A stretch of 64,000 nt of DNA from JAWPMT01 sp965229785 (GTDB taxonomy: Bacteria > Bacteroidota > Bacteroidia > Cytophagales > Cyclobacteriaceae), in the NCBI GenBank assembly GCA_965229785.1, contig CBDDJS010000001.1, positions 992,001 through 1,056,000 of the forward strand, given 5' to 3'. Made by a program: the position numbers and the translations under genes. Shown in pieces: positions 8,392-17,360 of the stretch; position 1 is the first letter of the stretch; the number at the start of each line of letters is the position of its first letter. The notes beneath the pieces were generated by a model that was not told the DNA's origin, did not search any database, and saw nothing but the letters and a program-made list of their open reading frames with translations.

Positions 8392-9915
8392 ATGAGAAAT
8401 AGAGTAAGAGACGTCATATTAAAAAGGAGCAGCTTCATTATTACCCTGTTGCTGATCTTATCAGCTGTGACGCTTCTGAGAGTAGCCTCTACGCATCGTG
8501 ATGTCGATGATGTAGCGAACATTGATTTACCACTGATCGAATTGCTTACGCTGATTGAGACCAATCAGTTGGAGCAGTCCATTAGTTTTGAGAAAGCCAT
8601 TCGTTATGCGGAAGAAACCGATCGAAACGATTTGGCGATCATCAATTTTGCGGAAGCCGACAGCTCCTTCAACGACCTGGCTCATCGTGTGGATCAGGAT
8701 TTGCTGGATGCAGAACTCCAGGTGAAAAAGGCCATGGAACGTACGGAGCAGGAAACGCAACTCGTGAAACTTCGAGGGTTATTACTTTCCATTCAAAAGT
8801 TGGAGAGTGATCATACGCGTTACGAAGAGCATGCCATTGAAGTGCTCACAATGTTGGAAGAAGGAGATTTGGATGGCGCCTTGCGAATTGTCGAGAAAGT
8901 AGAAAAAGAAGAAGATCAATTCAATAAGCAGATCGAAGGAGTATTGATGCGTCACGAGATGTTCACGGAAGCTTTAGTGAATATTGTAGAGGAAGAGGAA
9001 GTACTGTCTATGAAATGGATCGTCACCTTGACGTTGCTCTTTGTTATCCTTTCTCTGATCGCGGTATTTACGTTTAGCTACACCATTTGGCGGCCGTTGG
9101 AAGATATCCGAAACGGAGCCGAACGATTAGGTGCCGGGGATCTTGATACCAGATTGAAACTTAGGAATTCAGCCATCACTGAAGATATTGTTGATGCCTT
9201 CAATAAGATGGCTGCCGACCTGCAAGCTTCTCAGGATGAGATTGATCGCTTCATTCATTTTTCATATAGTGCGGCCAATGACCTGAAAGCTCCGATCGAA
9301 AACATCACCTCTTTGCTGGAGATGCTTAGTAAGACGGATATTCGACCCAGTGATTATGAAGTGATCGTCAATAATGCCAAACGATCTACCCGACAACTGG
9401 GTGAAACCGTAAATGCCCTGAACGAGGTGAATAAACTTCGCGATAAGCTTTCTGCCAAACCCGAAGTGATAAGTTTTGACCGGATCTTAGCGGAAGTTGG
9501 GTCTGAAATGAAAGATGAGATCAAGGCAGCCAAAGCCGTGATCAGGAAGGACTTTAATAGCTGTAAACAGATAGAATACCCGAGATTTCATTTGAAGTGT
9601 CTTTTCCATCACCTGCTTTCTAATGCGATTACTTACCGGAATCCGGACAAGCCACTACACATACATTTGAAAACTTCCGAGGAGAATGGCAAGGTATCAC
9701 TGACCATCAAAGACACAGGTTTGGGTTTTGATGCGATCAAGTACCGTGATGATATCACAAAACCCTTTTTCAGGATCCATAATCACGTGGATGGAAGTGG
9801 ATTAGGGATGTATATCATCAAATCAGTATTGGATTTACATAAGGGTGACCTGAAAATGGAGAGTCTTCCTAAAAAAGGTGCAAAATTTACGCTTATTCTT
9901 AACCGTGTGAGCTAG
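8392..9915 (+). CDS. Membrane HAMP histidine-kinase-like protein with His-to-Asn in the H-box
   Basis: 507 residues. TM1 is at about 12-30, followed by a helical periplasmic sensor of about 170 residues, TM2 (about 205-228) and HAMP (about 229-282). The H-box normally reads SHDLKAPL; here it is AANDLKAPI, with N296 where the phospho-acceptor His should be (codon aat). The ATPase domain looks intact: N-box LLSNAITYRNP, G1 DTGLGFD, F-box PFFRIH, G2 GSGLGMYII. It therefore should bind ATP but cannot autophosphorylate at the usual site. It follows the DHp-only gene by 8 bases and precedes a CheC-like gene by 24. It could be a trans-acting kinase for the upstream protein, or a degenerate regulator. 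Confidence 0.82.
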   Translation: MRNRVRDVILKRSSFIITLLLILSAVTLLRVASTHRDVDDVANIDLPLIELLTLIETNQLEQSISFEKAIRYAEETDRNDLAIINFAEADSSFNDLAHRVDQDLLDAELQVKKAMERTEQETQLVKLRGLLLSIQKLESDHTRYEEHAIEVLTMLEEGDLDGALRIVEKVEKEEDQFNKQIEGVLMRHEMFTEALVNIVEEEEVLSMKWIVTLTLLFVILSLIAVFTFSYTIWRPLEDIRNGAERLGAGDLDTRLKLRNSAITEDIVDAFNKMAADLQASQDEIDRFIHFSYSAANDLKAPIENITSLLEMLSKTDIRPSDYEVIVNNAKRSTRQLGETVNALNEVNKLRDKLSAKPEVISFDRILAEVGSEMKDEIKAAKAVIRKDFNSCKQIEYPRFHLKCLFHHLLSNAITYRNPDKPLHIHLKTSEENGKVSLTIKDTGLGFDAIKYRDDITKPFFRIHNHVDGSGLGMYIIKSVLDLHKGDLKMESLPKKGAKFTLILNRVS

Positions 9916-9939
9916 CCTTACGTTACCTCAGTATCAATT

Positions 9940-10551
9940 ATGAGGGCACTCAACCATCTTGAAGCGGAATTATTAGAGGAACTTGTGGAAAGTGCCTTGA
10001 AAAAGTCGGCCGATGCGATGGAAAAGATGTTGAAGATTCGAATCAAAAGTAACCTGCTGGATTTCGGATTAGGTCGCCTTCGTTCTATTTCTGGTTTCGA
10101 TGAATTGGGTAGGTTCAAAGTTCATTTAGTCAAAGTTCAGCTAAAAGGAGAAGTAGGAGGAGCTTTTTACTTTGTTATCAATGCCCATGAGGTTGACCTG
10201 ATTAATCAGGTATGTATGCCTGAAGGGATGCGCATGAATGGAACAGCTTCTGAAAACAAGCTCATGAAGCACGGCTTTATGTCCGAAATAGAGAATATGA
10301 TTGCTGCGCTTTCCATTGGAGAGATATCTGAATTTCTAGGAGTGCAACTACTCAGTGAGGTACCGGAAGTGATGATTCTGCAGGGAGAAGAAGTCAATCA
10401 GTTTTTGTTGAATGAGAGTTTTAACAGGAATACGGCTTTCTATGTCAAGTCGGAATTAACCGGGGTGGTTGTGAATATTTCACCGTTCTTTTTGTGGATG
10501 CTTGACGAATCGTTCCTGGAAAAATTACGATTGAACATCGTAACAGAGTAA
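9940..10551 (+). CDS. CheC-like CheY-P phosphatase family protein
   Basis: 203 residues, paralogous to the gene at 1817-2416. E116, N119 and P142 lie in GFMSEIENM...LLSEVP with exactly 22 residues between N and P, the CheC/FliY spacing. As in the paralogue, the first motif position is Gly (112) rather than Asp/Ser. Both also share QGEEVNQFL/ADEVNQYLANE and the ending NISPxFxWM/IF. It closes the signalling block, 24 bases after the HAMP kinase-like gene. Phosphatase activity is inferred from the motif. Confidence 0.65.
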   Translation: MRALNHLEAELLEELVESALKKSADAMEKMLKIRIKSNLLDFGLGRLRSISGFDELGRFKVHLVKVQLKGEVGGAFYFVINAHEVDLINQVCMPEGMRMNGTASENKLMKHGFMSEIENMIAALSIGEISEFLGVQLLSEVPEVMILQGEEVNQFLLNESFNRNTAFYVKSELTGVVVNISPFFLWMLDESFLEKLRLNIVTE

Positions 10552-10565
10552 TACTTTTTTGCAAT

Positions 10566-11186
10566 ATGACTAAACTTAAATGGCTGCTTTTCGGAGTGCT
10601 TGCTGTAGGTGTAGGTTTGTATCCTGCCTTGTATTTTTTAGAAGGCTTTCAGGGTGGTCTCCTGAATTCCAAAAGTGAAGAACTCCTCAATAGCTTCTGG
10701 ATCAAGGCATTTTATGTACATATCATTCCGGGAGGAATGGCATTACTGGTAGGATGGCCACAGTTCAGTGTCCGTCTTCGGAAGAATAGAATGGCATTAC
10801 ATCGTGTACTTGGAAAGATGTATATGATCGCTGTAGCCTTTAGTGGTTTTGCTGGATTATACATTTCTATTAATGCAACCGGCGGCATCGTGGCAAAGTT
10901 AGGTTTTGGTTGTCTGGCAATTGTCTGGTTGTTTAGCACTTTTATGGGTTGGAAAAAAGTGCGTAAAGGAAAGATCATTGAACACCAGCAGTGGATGATC
11001 AGGAGCTATGCTTTATGTTTTGCAGCAGTAACGTTGCGCATTTGGTTACCTTCTTTCATCATAACTGGATTACCTTTTCTTACGGGTTATGTGATCATTA
11101 GCTGGCTCTGCTGGGTCCCCAATCTAATAGTAGCTGAAATGATCATTTCCCGGCAAAAAAGTAAAAACGTTCTTGTCAATTCTTAA
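10566..11186 (+). CDS. DUF2306-family membrane protein
   Basis: 206 residues with about six transmembrane helices. Family features are PGGMALLVGWPQF, then ALHRVLGKMYM, and EHQQWMIRSYALCFAAVTLRIWLP, the conserved HRxxGrxY and EHxxWMiRsya segments of DUF2306. The biochemical role is unknown; homologues are sometimes grouped with cytochrome-like or ferric reductase-like membrane proteins, which I cannot confirm here. It starts 14 bases after the CheC-like gene and ends exactly where the convergent exonuclease gene ends, with no spacer between the two stop codons. Confidence 0.78.
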   Translation: MTKLKWLLFGVLAVGVGLYPALYFLEGFQGGLLNSKSEELLNSFWIKAFYVHIIPGGMALLVGWPQFSVRLRKNRMALHRVLGKMYMIAVAFSGFAGLYISINATGGIVAKLGFGCLAIVWLFSTFMGWKKVRKGKIIEHQQWMIRSYALCFAAVTLRIWLPSFIITGLPFLTGYVIISWLCWVPNLIVAEMIISRQKSKNVLVNS

Positions 11187-11708
11187 TCAACCCAGGTAAC
11201 CCGGGAAAAGATTACCTGTTTTTGGTAAATTCTGACGTTGCAAGTGCTTCAAATATAATTGTGCACATGCATGGGCGTCACTATAGGCATCATGATGATT
11301 CAAGGCAATCTTGTATTTTTTACTTAGATAAGCCAGGCCTCGTCTATAGATAGTACGGGTACATCTTTCTTCAAATTCTGGCTGCTCTAATCCATAGTGT
11401 GCTAATGTACTTCTCAAACAATTCACGTCAAATCCTGAATTATGTGCCACAACGACCTGGCCTTCAATAAGATGTTTGATCTTCGGCCAATATACATCGA
11501 AGGTGGGCTCGTTCTTCGTATCTTCAGGCCTTATTCCATGTATTTCAATGTTTTTGTGGTAGTACCTGTTCTTAGGTGGACGGATCAGTTGATTTACTTT
11601 TTCGACGATTTCTCCCGCTTCCAGACGAACCATTCCCACTTGGCAAATGCTGTTGGGATCAGGAAGTGCCGTTTCAAAATCAAGGGCCGTGAAGGACTCT
11701 ATCTTCAA
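11187..11708 (-). CDS. DEDDh 3'-5' exonuclease (DnaQ/Pol III epsilon-like)
   Basis: 173 residues. All catalytic carboxylates of the DEDDh family are visible: D10 and E12 in ALDFETA, D94 in VVAHNSGFDVNCLR, and H139/D144 in NHHDAYSDAHACAQL. These bind two metals and remove 3' nucleotides. At this size it is a stand-alone exonuclease domain without a BRCT or helicase module. It may act in proofreading, in repair or on RNA ends; sequence alone does not separate these. It is transcribed convergently with the DUF2306 gene. Confidence 0.88.
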   Translation of the reverse strand: MKIESFTALDFETALPDPNSICQVGMVRLEAGEIVEKVNQLIRPPKNRYYHKNIEIHGIRPEDTKNEPTFDVYWPKIKHLIEGQVVVAHNSGFDVNCLRSTLAHYGLEQPEFEERCTRTIYRRGLAYLSKKYKIALNHHDAYSDAHACAQLYLKHLQRQNLPKTGNLFPGYLG

Positions 11709-11792
11709 TCTGCTTGTGTCTTAAACCTCGGATAAATCTTAAAGTTAGGTTGTGGTTTACTATTTTAGACCAAAAATCTGAAGATAAGATAC

Positions 11793-12359
11793 ATGGAGAT
11801 CAACGAAATATTAGATCGATTAAAAGAAGGTAACGCCCGGTTTGTTGCTGATAAACTGGAAGGCAATCTTCAAGATGGTGAGCGCCGAAGCGCCTTGACC
11901 GGAGGACAAGCTCCTGATGCCATTATCCTGAGTTGTGCAGATAGCCGTGTCGTTCCGGAGCTGGCTTTTGATACCGGACTTGGGGAGTTATTTGTAGTCA
12001 GGGTAGCAGGAAACATCGCTAATACAGAAAGCATAGGAAGTATTGAATATGCAGTTGCTCATTTGGGATCAAAAGTGATCGTAGTAATGGGACACGAAGC
12101 TTGCGGTGCAGTAACAGCAGCAATAGGAGGAGGAGATAATGGATATAACCTGAACATTTTATTGTCGCAGATTAGTCCAGCGGTCGCCGCATCTAATGGT
12201 GCTACCGTAAATGAAGTTGTGAAGACTAATGCAAAAATGAATGCTGATGAGCTGGTAAATCGATCATCCATCATACGAAATGCGGTGGAGTCAGGAGCTG
12301 TAAAGATCGTTTCTGCTTATTATAACCTGGGTAGCGGCAAAGTCGATTTCATTGACTAG
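11793..12359 (+). CDS. Beta-class carbonic anhydrase
   Basis: 188 residues. It interconverts CO2 and bicarbonate with a zinc ion held by C48, H101 and C104. The Asp/Arg dyad is D50/R52 in SCADSRVVPE, and HEACGAV holds the second zinc pair. RVAGNIANTESIGSIEYAV is also typical of the family. The protein has a normal short beta-CA length and no signal peptide, so it is cytoplasmic. It is transcribed alone, divergent from the exonuclease, with an 84-base spacer. No clear operator was seen. Confidence 0.93.
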   Translation: MEINEILDRLKEGNARFVADKLEGNLQDGERRSALTGGQAPDAIILSCADSRVVPELAFDTGLGELFVVRVAGNIANTESIGSIEYAVAHLGSKVIVVMGHEACGAVTAAIGGGDNGYNLNILLSQISPAVAASNGATVNEVVKTNAKMNADELVNRSSIIRNAVESGAVKIVSAYYNLGSGKVDFID

Positions 12360-12578
12360 CAAACTACAGCAGTGATTAACCTGGATTTTTTATTGTAAAC
12401 GGGTCGAGTTTTCTCACCGTATTTTTATTAATTCAATTAACCACTTTTTAAATTAGATCGCCCTTGCTTGCGGTCAGGCTGTTTCAGTCAGACCACACTG
12501 ATCAAACAGATAAGCGGGGGCGAATGATTCACTACTCAAAATTTCCCTATTACCCCTGAACAAGAGTTCCACAGGAAA

Positions 12579-13796
12579 TCAGAGAAATCCGAAAATGCCA
12601 TTTAAGGATCTCAGGGAAAGCATTAGGGTGATAAGAACCACAAAAACTCCCAAAGCATTGGTTTTCCAACTGTTTGCGTATTTGCCTAACAATGCCTTGG
12701 AATTACAGGTATAAAGCAAGTAAATCGCCGTGAAGGGTAGCAGTAATGCGTTGGTGATCTGGGCAAATTGAATGACAGCTACACGAGGAAGGTCCGTGAT
12801 GGCTACCAGGACACCAATGATTACGATGCTCATCCATATCAGTCGAAAGGACCATTGTTTTTCGTTTTTCCATCCGAATAAACCTTTTGCAGCATAGGCT
12901 GCCGCTAATGGAGCGGTAAGAGCTGAGCTGATACCAGCAGCCATAAGCCCAAGCCCCATGAACCACTTAGCTCCCTCACCGAATAGGGGTTCTAGTTGAA
13001 TCGCAAGGTCTTTAGCTCCGGTCACGGTATTAACCGTATCTCCGGAACTGGCAGCCGTAATGATGATCAGAATAGAAATCAGCCCCCCCAACGCGACACT
13101 TACGCCATTTTCCACGCGTAATTCTCTTAGAGAAGCCCCGGGTTTCCATTTTTTCGAAATCGTAGAGGCATGGAGAAAAAGGTTGTAAGGAACGACTGTG
13201 GTACCAATTACCGCAGCGACCAGAAAGAAATCGGTAGATCCAGGGTTTCTGGGAACAAAACCAGCCAGAACTGCACTGATGTCCGGTTTAACAAGAACGG
13301 CTGTGATCAGAAAACAAACACTCATGAATAGTACCATGGCGATCAAAAGACCTTCGATCCATTTGTATTTACCGATCAATAATAGTGTGAAACAAATCCC
13401 GCCAACGATTATGGGCCAGGCTTTGAACTCCCCAAATAACAGATCCAACCCTAAAATGCCTCCGGAGATATTGCCTGCTTCATACGCTGCATTACCAACC
13501 AGAATAGCACCGATGACCAGAAAGAATACCAGCAGTCGTACCAGTCCTTTTTGAAATTGTGCATTGAAGGCTTCTCCCAATCCATTTTGAGTAACGAATC
13601 CAAGTCTGGCGGACATTTCCTGGAGGACAATGGTGGCCAGGATAGCAAACAACATCACCCACAGCAGACTATACGAGGTTTGCACACCTACGATGGTACA
13701 GGTAGTAAGGGTTCCAGGTCCGATAAATGCCGCAGCCACTAATGTGCTTGGCCCGAAGAACTTCTTCAATGAGATCATGCGGAAAAGATAAACCAA
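12579..13796 (-). CDS. Nramp-family divalent metal transporter homologue with atypical metal-site motifs
   Basis: 405 residues, about eleven transmembrane helices. The fold is Nramp: GPSTLVAAAFIGPGTLTTC at the first helix, LLWVMLFAILATIVLQEMSARLGF, and VIGTTVVPYNLFLHAS at helix 6. Canonical Nramp proteins bind Mn/Fe through DPGN in helix 1 and MPHN in helix 6. Here these read GPGT (26-29) and VVPYN (201-205), so the Asp, first Asn, Met and His are all replaced. Substrate therefore cannot be assumed to be manganese or iron. The start at 13796 could also be Met7 (13778). It sits 26 bases downstream of the outer-membrane protein gene on the same strand. Confidence 0.82.
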   Translation of the reverse strand: MVYLFRMISLKKFFGPSTLVAAAFIGPGTLTTCTIVGVQTSYSLLWVMLFAILATIVLQEMSARLGFVTQNGLGEAFNAQFQKGLVRLLVFFLVIGAILVGNAAYEAGNISGGILGLDLLFGEFKAWPIIVGGICFTLLLIGKYKWIEGLLIAMVLFMSVCFLITAVLVKPDISAVLAGFVPRNPGSTDFFLVAAVIGTTVVPYNLFLHASTISKKWKPGASLRELRVENGVSVALGGLISILIIITAASSGDTVNTVTGAKDLAIQLEPLFGEGAKWFMGLGLMAAGISSALTAPLAAAYAAKGLFGWKNEKQWSFRLIWMSIVIIGVLVAITDLPRVAVIQFAQITNALLLPFTAIYLLYTCNSKALLGKYANSWKTNALGVFVVLITLMLSLRSLNGIFGFL

Positions 13797-13822
13797 TTCT
13801 GGTTCCTACCGACGATCTCTGA

Positions 13823-15136
13823 CTAACGTTGCCACTGTTTGTAAATGCCACGTCGCCCGGGGAAGTAAACGAACTGAATAAAATTGAATTCCAGATGATC
13901 CAGTGCTACTTCACCACCATCCATGTCAAGATGTAAACCAGGGACATAGCGTAAGTTGGTTCGTAATAACCAGGTTTCCGTATTCACCACACGGATATCC
14001 CATCCGAAGATCAACCCTAAAGCAGGCTTGGTTTCATTGATCACTGTTCCATTTAACTCACCTCGTAAGAATTCCAAAGAACCAGTAGCTCCCAGGAACG
14101 GAACAAATCCGCGATAATTGAAAAGGAATTTATAAGCCTCTAACATGACGGATCTGCGACGCACAGCGATTTCATCGTCGATTGCTTTCATGCTGGCTCT
14201 TCCTCCACGATAGGAGAGACCGATGTTCATATCAGGTTGATGAAAATAATAACCCGCGGCAAGATCGATCGAAAAGGAATTTAGGTTATCGCCGGAAAGG
14301 TGGGGGAATTGATCCTCAACAAGGGGAGAGGTTCTGGTTTGCAGAAATGAACTGGGACCAATACCCAGATAGAATCCACTTAAACCCCCTTGTTCTTTGA
14401 GTAGCTGGTGTCGTGCATTCAGTTCTCTAACCCCCGATGAAGTCCGGGCTCCCTCATCGGCATCAAAATATTTCAGCATACTGAATTGAAAGCTTAATGG
14501 CTCAAAAGAGACATGGCCCATTTGCGTCTCAGATAAAGCATATTGGATGTTCTTTCTGGTTTGATAGTGTGCACCCAGTGAAATTAAATACTTGTTTGTC
14601 ATGTAAGTAAATCCGGCTTGAATGGGATAGAGAAAGCGTTCGTATAAAGGGAAAGCCTTTGTAAACCCGGAGTTTTGCGGCTCAAACCCAAATGAAAGGC
14701 TTCTGAAACTCATCCCTGCATAAGGTCTCAGTGCCTTTCTTTTCAAGGCGATCGGATATATTCGGATACCCGTCTCAATACCTGTTTCGTGTACAAATTG
14801 AGTGAATTCGTCAGGTGCTTTGCCGATGGTAATCCAATTCAGTGGGAAGGTGACATAGAAATCTGCGTGACCGTAGAAATGAATGCCACCCATGGTAAGT
14901 CGTGGTGAAATACTTCCTGTCCAATCCGCCGTTTGTAAGTTGCCGGAACCATCCAGGTAATCCGTGGTGCCTCCTGATAGCCGTAAAAGATCCGCGCCAA
15001 AGGTGGTCAAGGCAAACCGGGTACTCTTATCCAGATAGGATTGCGAATAGGTCGTGTCAGTGACTTGTGAGTAAACACAGGTTGTCGTCATTCCACAAAT
15101 AACAAGAATGGCGATAAGTCTCAGTTGTTGTATCAT
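13823..15136 (-). CDS. Secreted or outer-membrane beta-barrel protein, function unknown
   Basis: 437 residues with a signal peptide (RLIAILVICGMTTTCVYSQ). The body is rich in alternating aromatic/polar beta strands (GGIHFYGHADFYVTFPLNW, RPYAGMSFRSLSFGF, FLYPIQAGFTYMTNKYLISLGAHYQT). It ends HLEFNFIQFVYFPGRRGIYKQW, which looks like barrel strands. I do not recognise a named family. It precedes the Nramp-like transporter by 26 bases on the same strand, so the two may be co-transcribed, but a role in metal passage across the outer membrane is speculation. Confidence 0.72.
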   Translation of the reverse strand: MIQQLRLIAILVICGMTTTCVYSQVTDTTYSQSYLDKSTRFALTTFGADLLRLSGGTTDYLDGSGNLQTADWTGSISPRLTMGGIHFYGHADFYVTFPLNWITIGKAPDEFTQFVHETGIETGIRIYPIALKRKALRPYAGMSFRSLSFGFEPQNSGFTKAFPLYERFLYPIQAGFTYMTNKYLISLGAHYQTRKNIQYALSETQMGHVSFEPLSFQFSMLKYFDADEGARTSSGVRELNARHQLLKEQGGLSGFYLGIGPSSFLQTRTSPLVEDQFPHLSGDNLNSFSIDLAAGYYFHQPDMNIGLSYRGGRASMKAIDDEIAVRRRSVMLEAYKFLFNYRGFVPFLGATGSLEFLRGELNGTVINETKPALGLIFGWDIRVVNTETWLLRTNLRYVPGLHLDMDGGEVALDHLEFNFIQFVYFPGRRGIYKQWQR

Positions 15137-15483
15137 GGCTTTCGAAGATTGATTGCTTCAAACCAATAACAGGAGCGATACTCAAATAGATTAAAAAAGG
15201 ACGAGTTGTTGAATATCGGAGATCAATTGGGGATCATCAACGAAATAATCTACTTATCAATTGGGTCAGGTGTTGAATGCTATACATATTCCGCTTCAAC
15301 ATCGCTTCCTTTTGATCGTGGATACTTACTAACTGATGAACTTAACTAACTGCGGATCATTGGATAATGTTATTATGCCACAGGTTCCGCTTGATCCTTA
15401 ATTGGTTGCAAGGGGAAGTTGAATTGGGTAGAAAAAAAGAAAGCTCACCAGTTATGGTGAGCTTGCTCTTCTTACACATTGGT
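15137..15483. other. Intergenic gap between the outer-membrane protein and acyl-CoA dehydrogenase genes
   Basis: 347 bases without a credible reading frame. The 15431-15464 end holds the dehydrogenase terminator. The rest should contain the promoter of the outer-membrane protein gene, but no exact TAnnTTTG or inverted repeat was found. Confidence 0.6.
15431..15464 (-). terminator. Rho-independent terminator of the acyl-CoA dehydrogenase gene
   Basis: On the minus strand a perfect 10-bp stem (AAGCTCACCA with TGGTGAGCTT, 15441-15450 and 15455-15464) with a 4-base loop is followed by TCTTTTTTTC. It lies 20 bases past the dehydrogenase stop codon. Confidence 0.85.
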
Positions 15484-17298
15484 TTAATTGTACAATGCGT
15501 ATGGGAATGCGTTTTTCTCGATCATCACATCCGCAATGCGCTGACGCAAGTCTCTGGTATTAACAGGAGCCACTTTTGTAAAGCGTTTCATGCCCATCAA
15601 CATCACTTTAAGTTCGTCACCCGTAGTGAAGCAAGCAACCGCTTCATCTCCGGCATTTTTAATGTTTCGAACAGCTCTATCCAGGTAGAGGCGCGCCATA
15701 TCAATGTATAACTGGTTAGCATCCTCTCCGGTTTTAGAAATTAATTTCTGAGTTCTCAGAATCGTGGATTCTGCAGCATAAACCTCAATAACCATATCTG
15801 CAATGTTGAGCAATATTTCTTGCTCATCGGTCAGTTTAGGCCCGAACGTTTGAGCGGCTTTTCCAGCCACCATTAATACCGCTTTTTTCAGTGATCTGAC
15901 CACAGCCATTTCTTCAGCCAATGGCGTGCTGTAATCGGGACTTTCGAAAGAAGGAACGGAAGTCAATTCTTTACCAACTGCCATGGCTGGCTCCAACAGG
16001 TCCAATTCACCTTTCATGGCCCTCTTCAATATCATGCCTACCAAAAGCATGCGGTTGATCTCGTTGGTCCCTTCGTAGATTCGAGCAATTCTGGCATCCC
16101 GGAAAGCCCTGGCCATTGGGGCTTCTTCGGAGAATCCCATTCCACCGTACACCTGAATTCCTTCGTCCACGATCCAGGCCAACTCCTCAGACCCGTGTAC
16201 TTTGATGATGGCACACTCAATGGCAAATTGCTCCACACCTTTCAGTTTGGCTTGTTCAGGCGTCATCCCTTCTGCTATCAAGGCATCGATTTTATCTTCG
16301 ACGTTCTGACCGGCACGATAGGAGGTAGATTCTACCGCATAAGTACGAGCAGCCATTTCTGCCAGTTTTAGTTTAACCGCGCCGAAGCTTGAGATCGAAA
16401 CACCAAATTGTTTCCGCTCATTCGCATAGTTGGTTGCCAGACTGGCTACATCTTTACATCCGCCAATGACACCACATCCCAACTTGATCCGACCAACATT
16501 CAGGATGTTTACAGCGATTTTAAACCCATTTTGTCTTTCGGAAAGCATGTTCTCTACAGGAACTTTGCAATCATTGAAGAAAACCTGACGGGTAGAAGAA
16601 CCTTTGATTCCCAGTTTTCTTTCTTCATCATTCATGGTGATACCACCATAGGATTTCTCTACGATAAAGGCAGTAAGGTTCTTATCATCCTCAATCTTGG
16701 CGAATACAATGAACAGATCAGCAAATCCCGCATTGGTGATCCACATTTTCTGACCTGTGATCAGATAATGCTTACCATCCTCAGAAAGCACCGCTTTGGT
16801 TTTACCACTATTGGCATCAGAACCTGAATCGGGCTCTGTGAGGCAGTAGGAAGCTTTCCACTCGCCAGAAGCCAATAGAGGAAGATATTTTTGTTTCTGC
16901 TCTTCGTTACCATAATACAGGATGGGCAATGTGCCGATGCCTGTATGAGCACCATACGCTGTTGAGAAGCTTCCTGAAGAAGCCACAACATCAGCGATGA
17001 GCATACCTGTGTTGAAGCTCATGCCCAACCCACCATATGCTTCGGGAATGTTGATTCCTAATAGACCAAGCTCACCTGCTTTTTCCATCACGTTCGGCAT
17101 GAAATCAGGATTGGCGATTTGATCATCCATAACATCTGCATGCGGTGTGATCTCTTTAGCAACAAAGTCCATGGTGGCCGCTGCCATCATTTTTTGCTCT
17201 TCCGAAAACTCTTCAGGAATGAAGACATCTTCAGCTTCTGTTTCTTTGATCAGGAATTCTCCTCCTTTTAGGGCTTCTTTCGCTGCAATTGCTTCCAT
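15484..17298 (-). CDS. Acyl-CoA dehydrogenase
   Basis: 604 residues. It is an FAD enzyme that oxidises acyl-CoA to trans-2-enoyl-CoA in beta-oxidation. Visible signatures are YCLTEPDSGSDANSGKTKA (151-169, flavin/substrate loop), QKMWITNAGFAD, and ARIYEGTNEINRMLL with the catalytic Glu at 409. The core ends near residue 430, and an extra C-terminal helical region of about 170 residues makes it longer than medium-chain enzymes, as in long-chain/VLCAD-like forms. Transcription probably starts near 17371 from TATATTTG on the minus strand, flanked by two palindromic operators. No thiolase or hydroxyacyl-CoA dehydrogenase gene is adjacent on either side. Confidence 0.93.
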   Translation of the reverse strand: MEAIAAKEALKGGEFLIKETEAEDVFIPEEFSEEQKMMAAATMDFVAKEITPHADVMDDQIANPDFMPNVMEKAGELGLLGINIPEAYGGLGMSFNTGMLIADVVASSGSFSTAYGAHTGIGTLPILYYGNEEQKQKYLPLLASGEWKASYCLTEPDSGSDANSGKTKAVLSEDGKHYLITGQKMWITNAGFADLFIVFAKIEDDKNLTAFIVEKSYGGITMNDEERKLGIKGSSTRQVFFNDCKVPVENMLSERQNGFKIAVNILNVGRIKLGCGVIGGCKDVASLATNYANERKQFGVSISSFGAVKLKLAEMAARTYAVESTSYRAGQNVEDKIDALIAEGMTPEQAKLKGVEQFAIECAIIKVHGSEELAWIVDEGIQVYGGMGFSEEAPMARAFRDARIARIYEGTNEINRMLLVGMILKRAMKGELDLLEPAMAVGKELTSVPSFESPDYSTPLAEEMAVVRSLKKAVLMVAGKAAQTFGPKLTDEQEILLNIADMVIEVYAAESTILRTQKLISKTGEDANQLYIDMARLYLDRAVRNIKNAGDEAVACFTTGDELKVMLMGMKRFTKVAPVNTRDLRQRIADVMIEKNAFPYALYN

Positions 17299-17360
17299 TG
17301 TATCTTTTTCTAATCTTATCTATTTGGGTTCCAGTACTGCTATAATGCATAAAAATGCTC

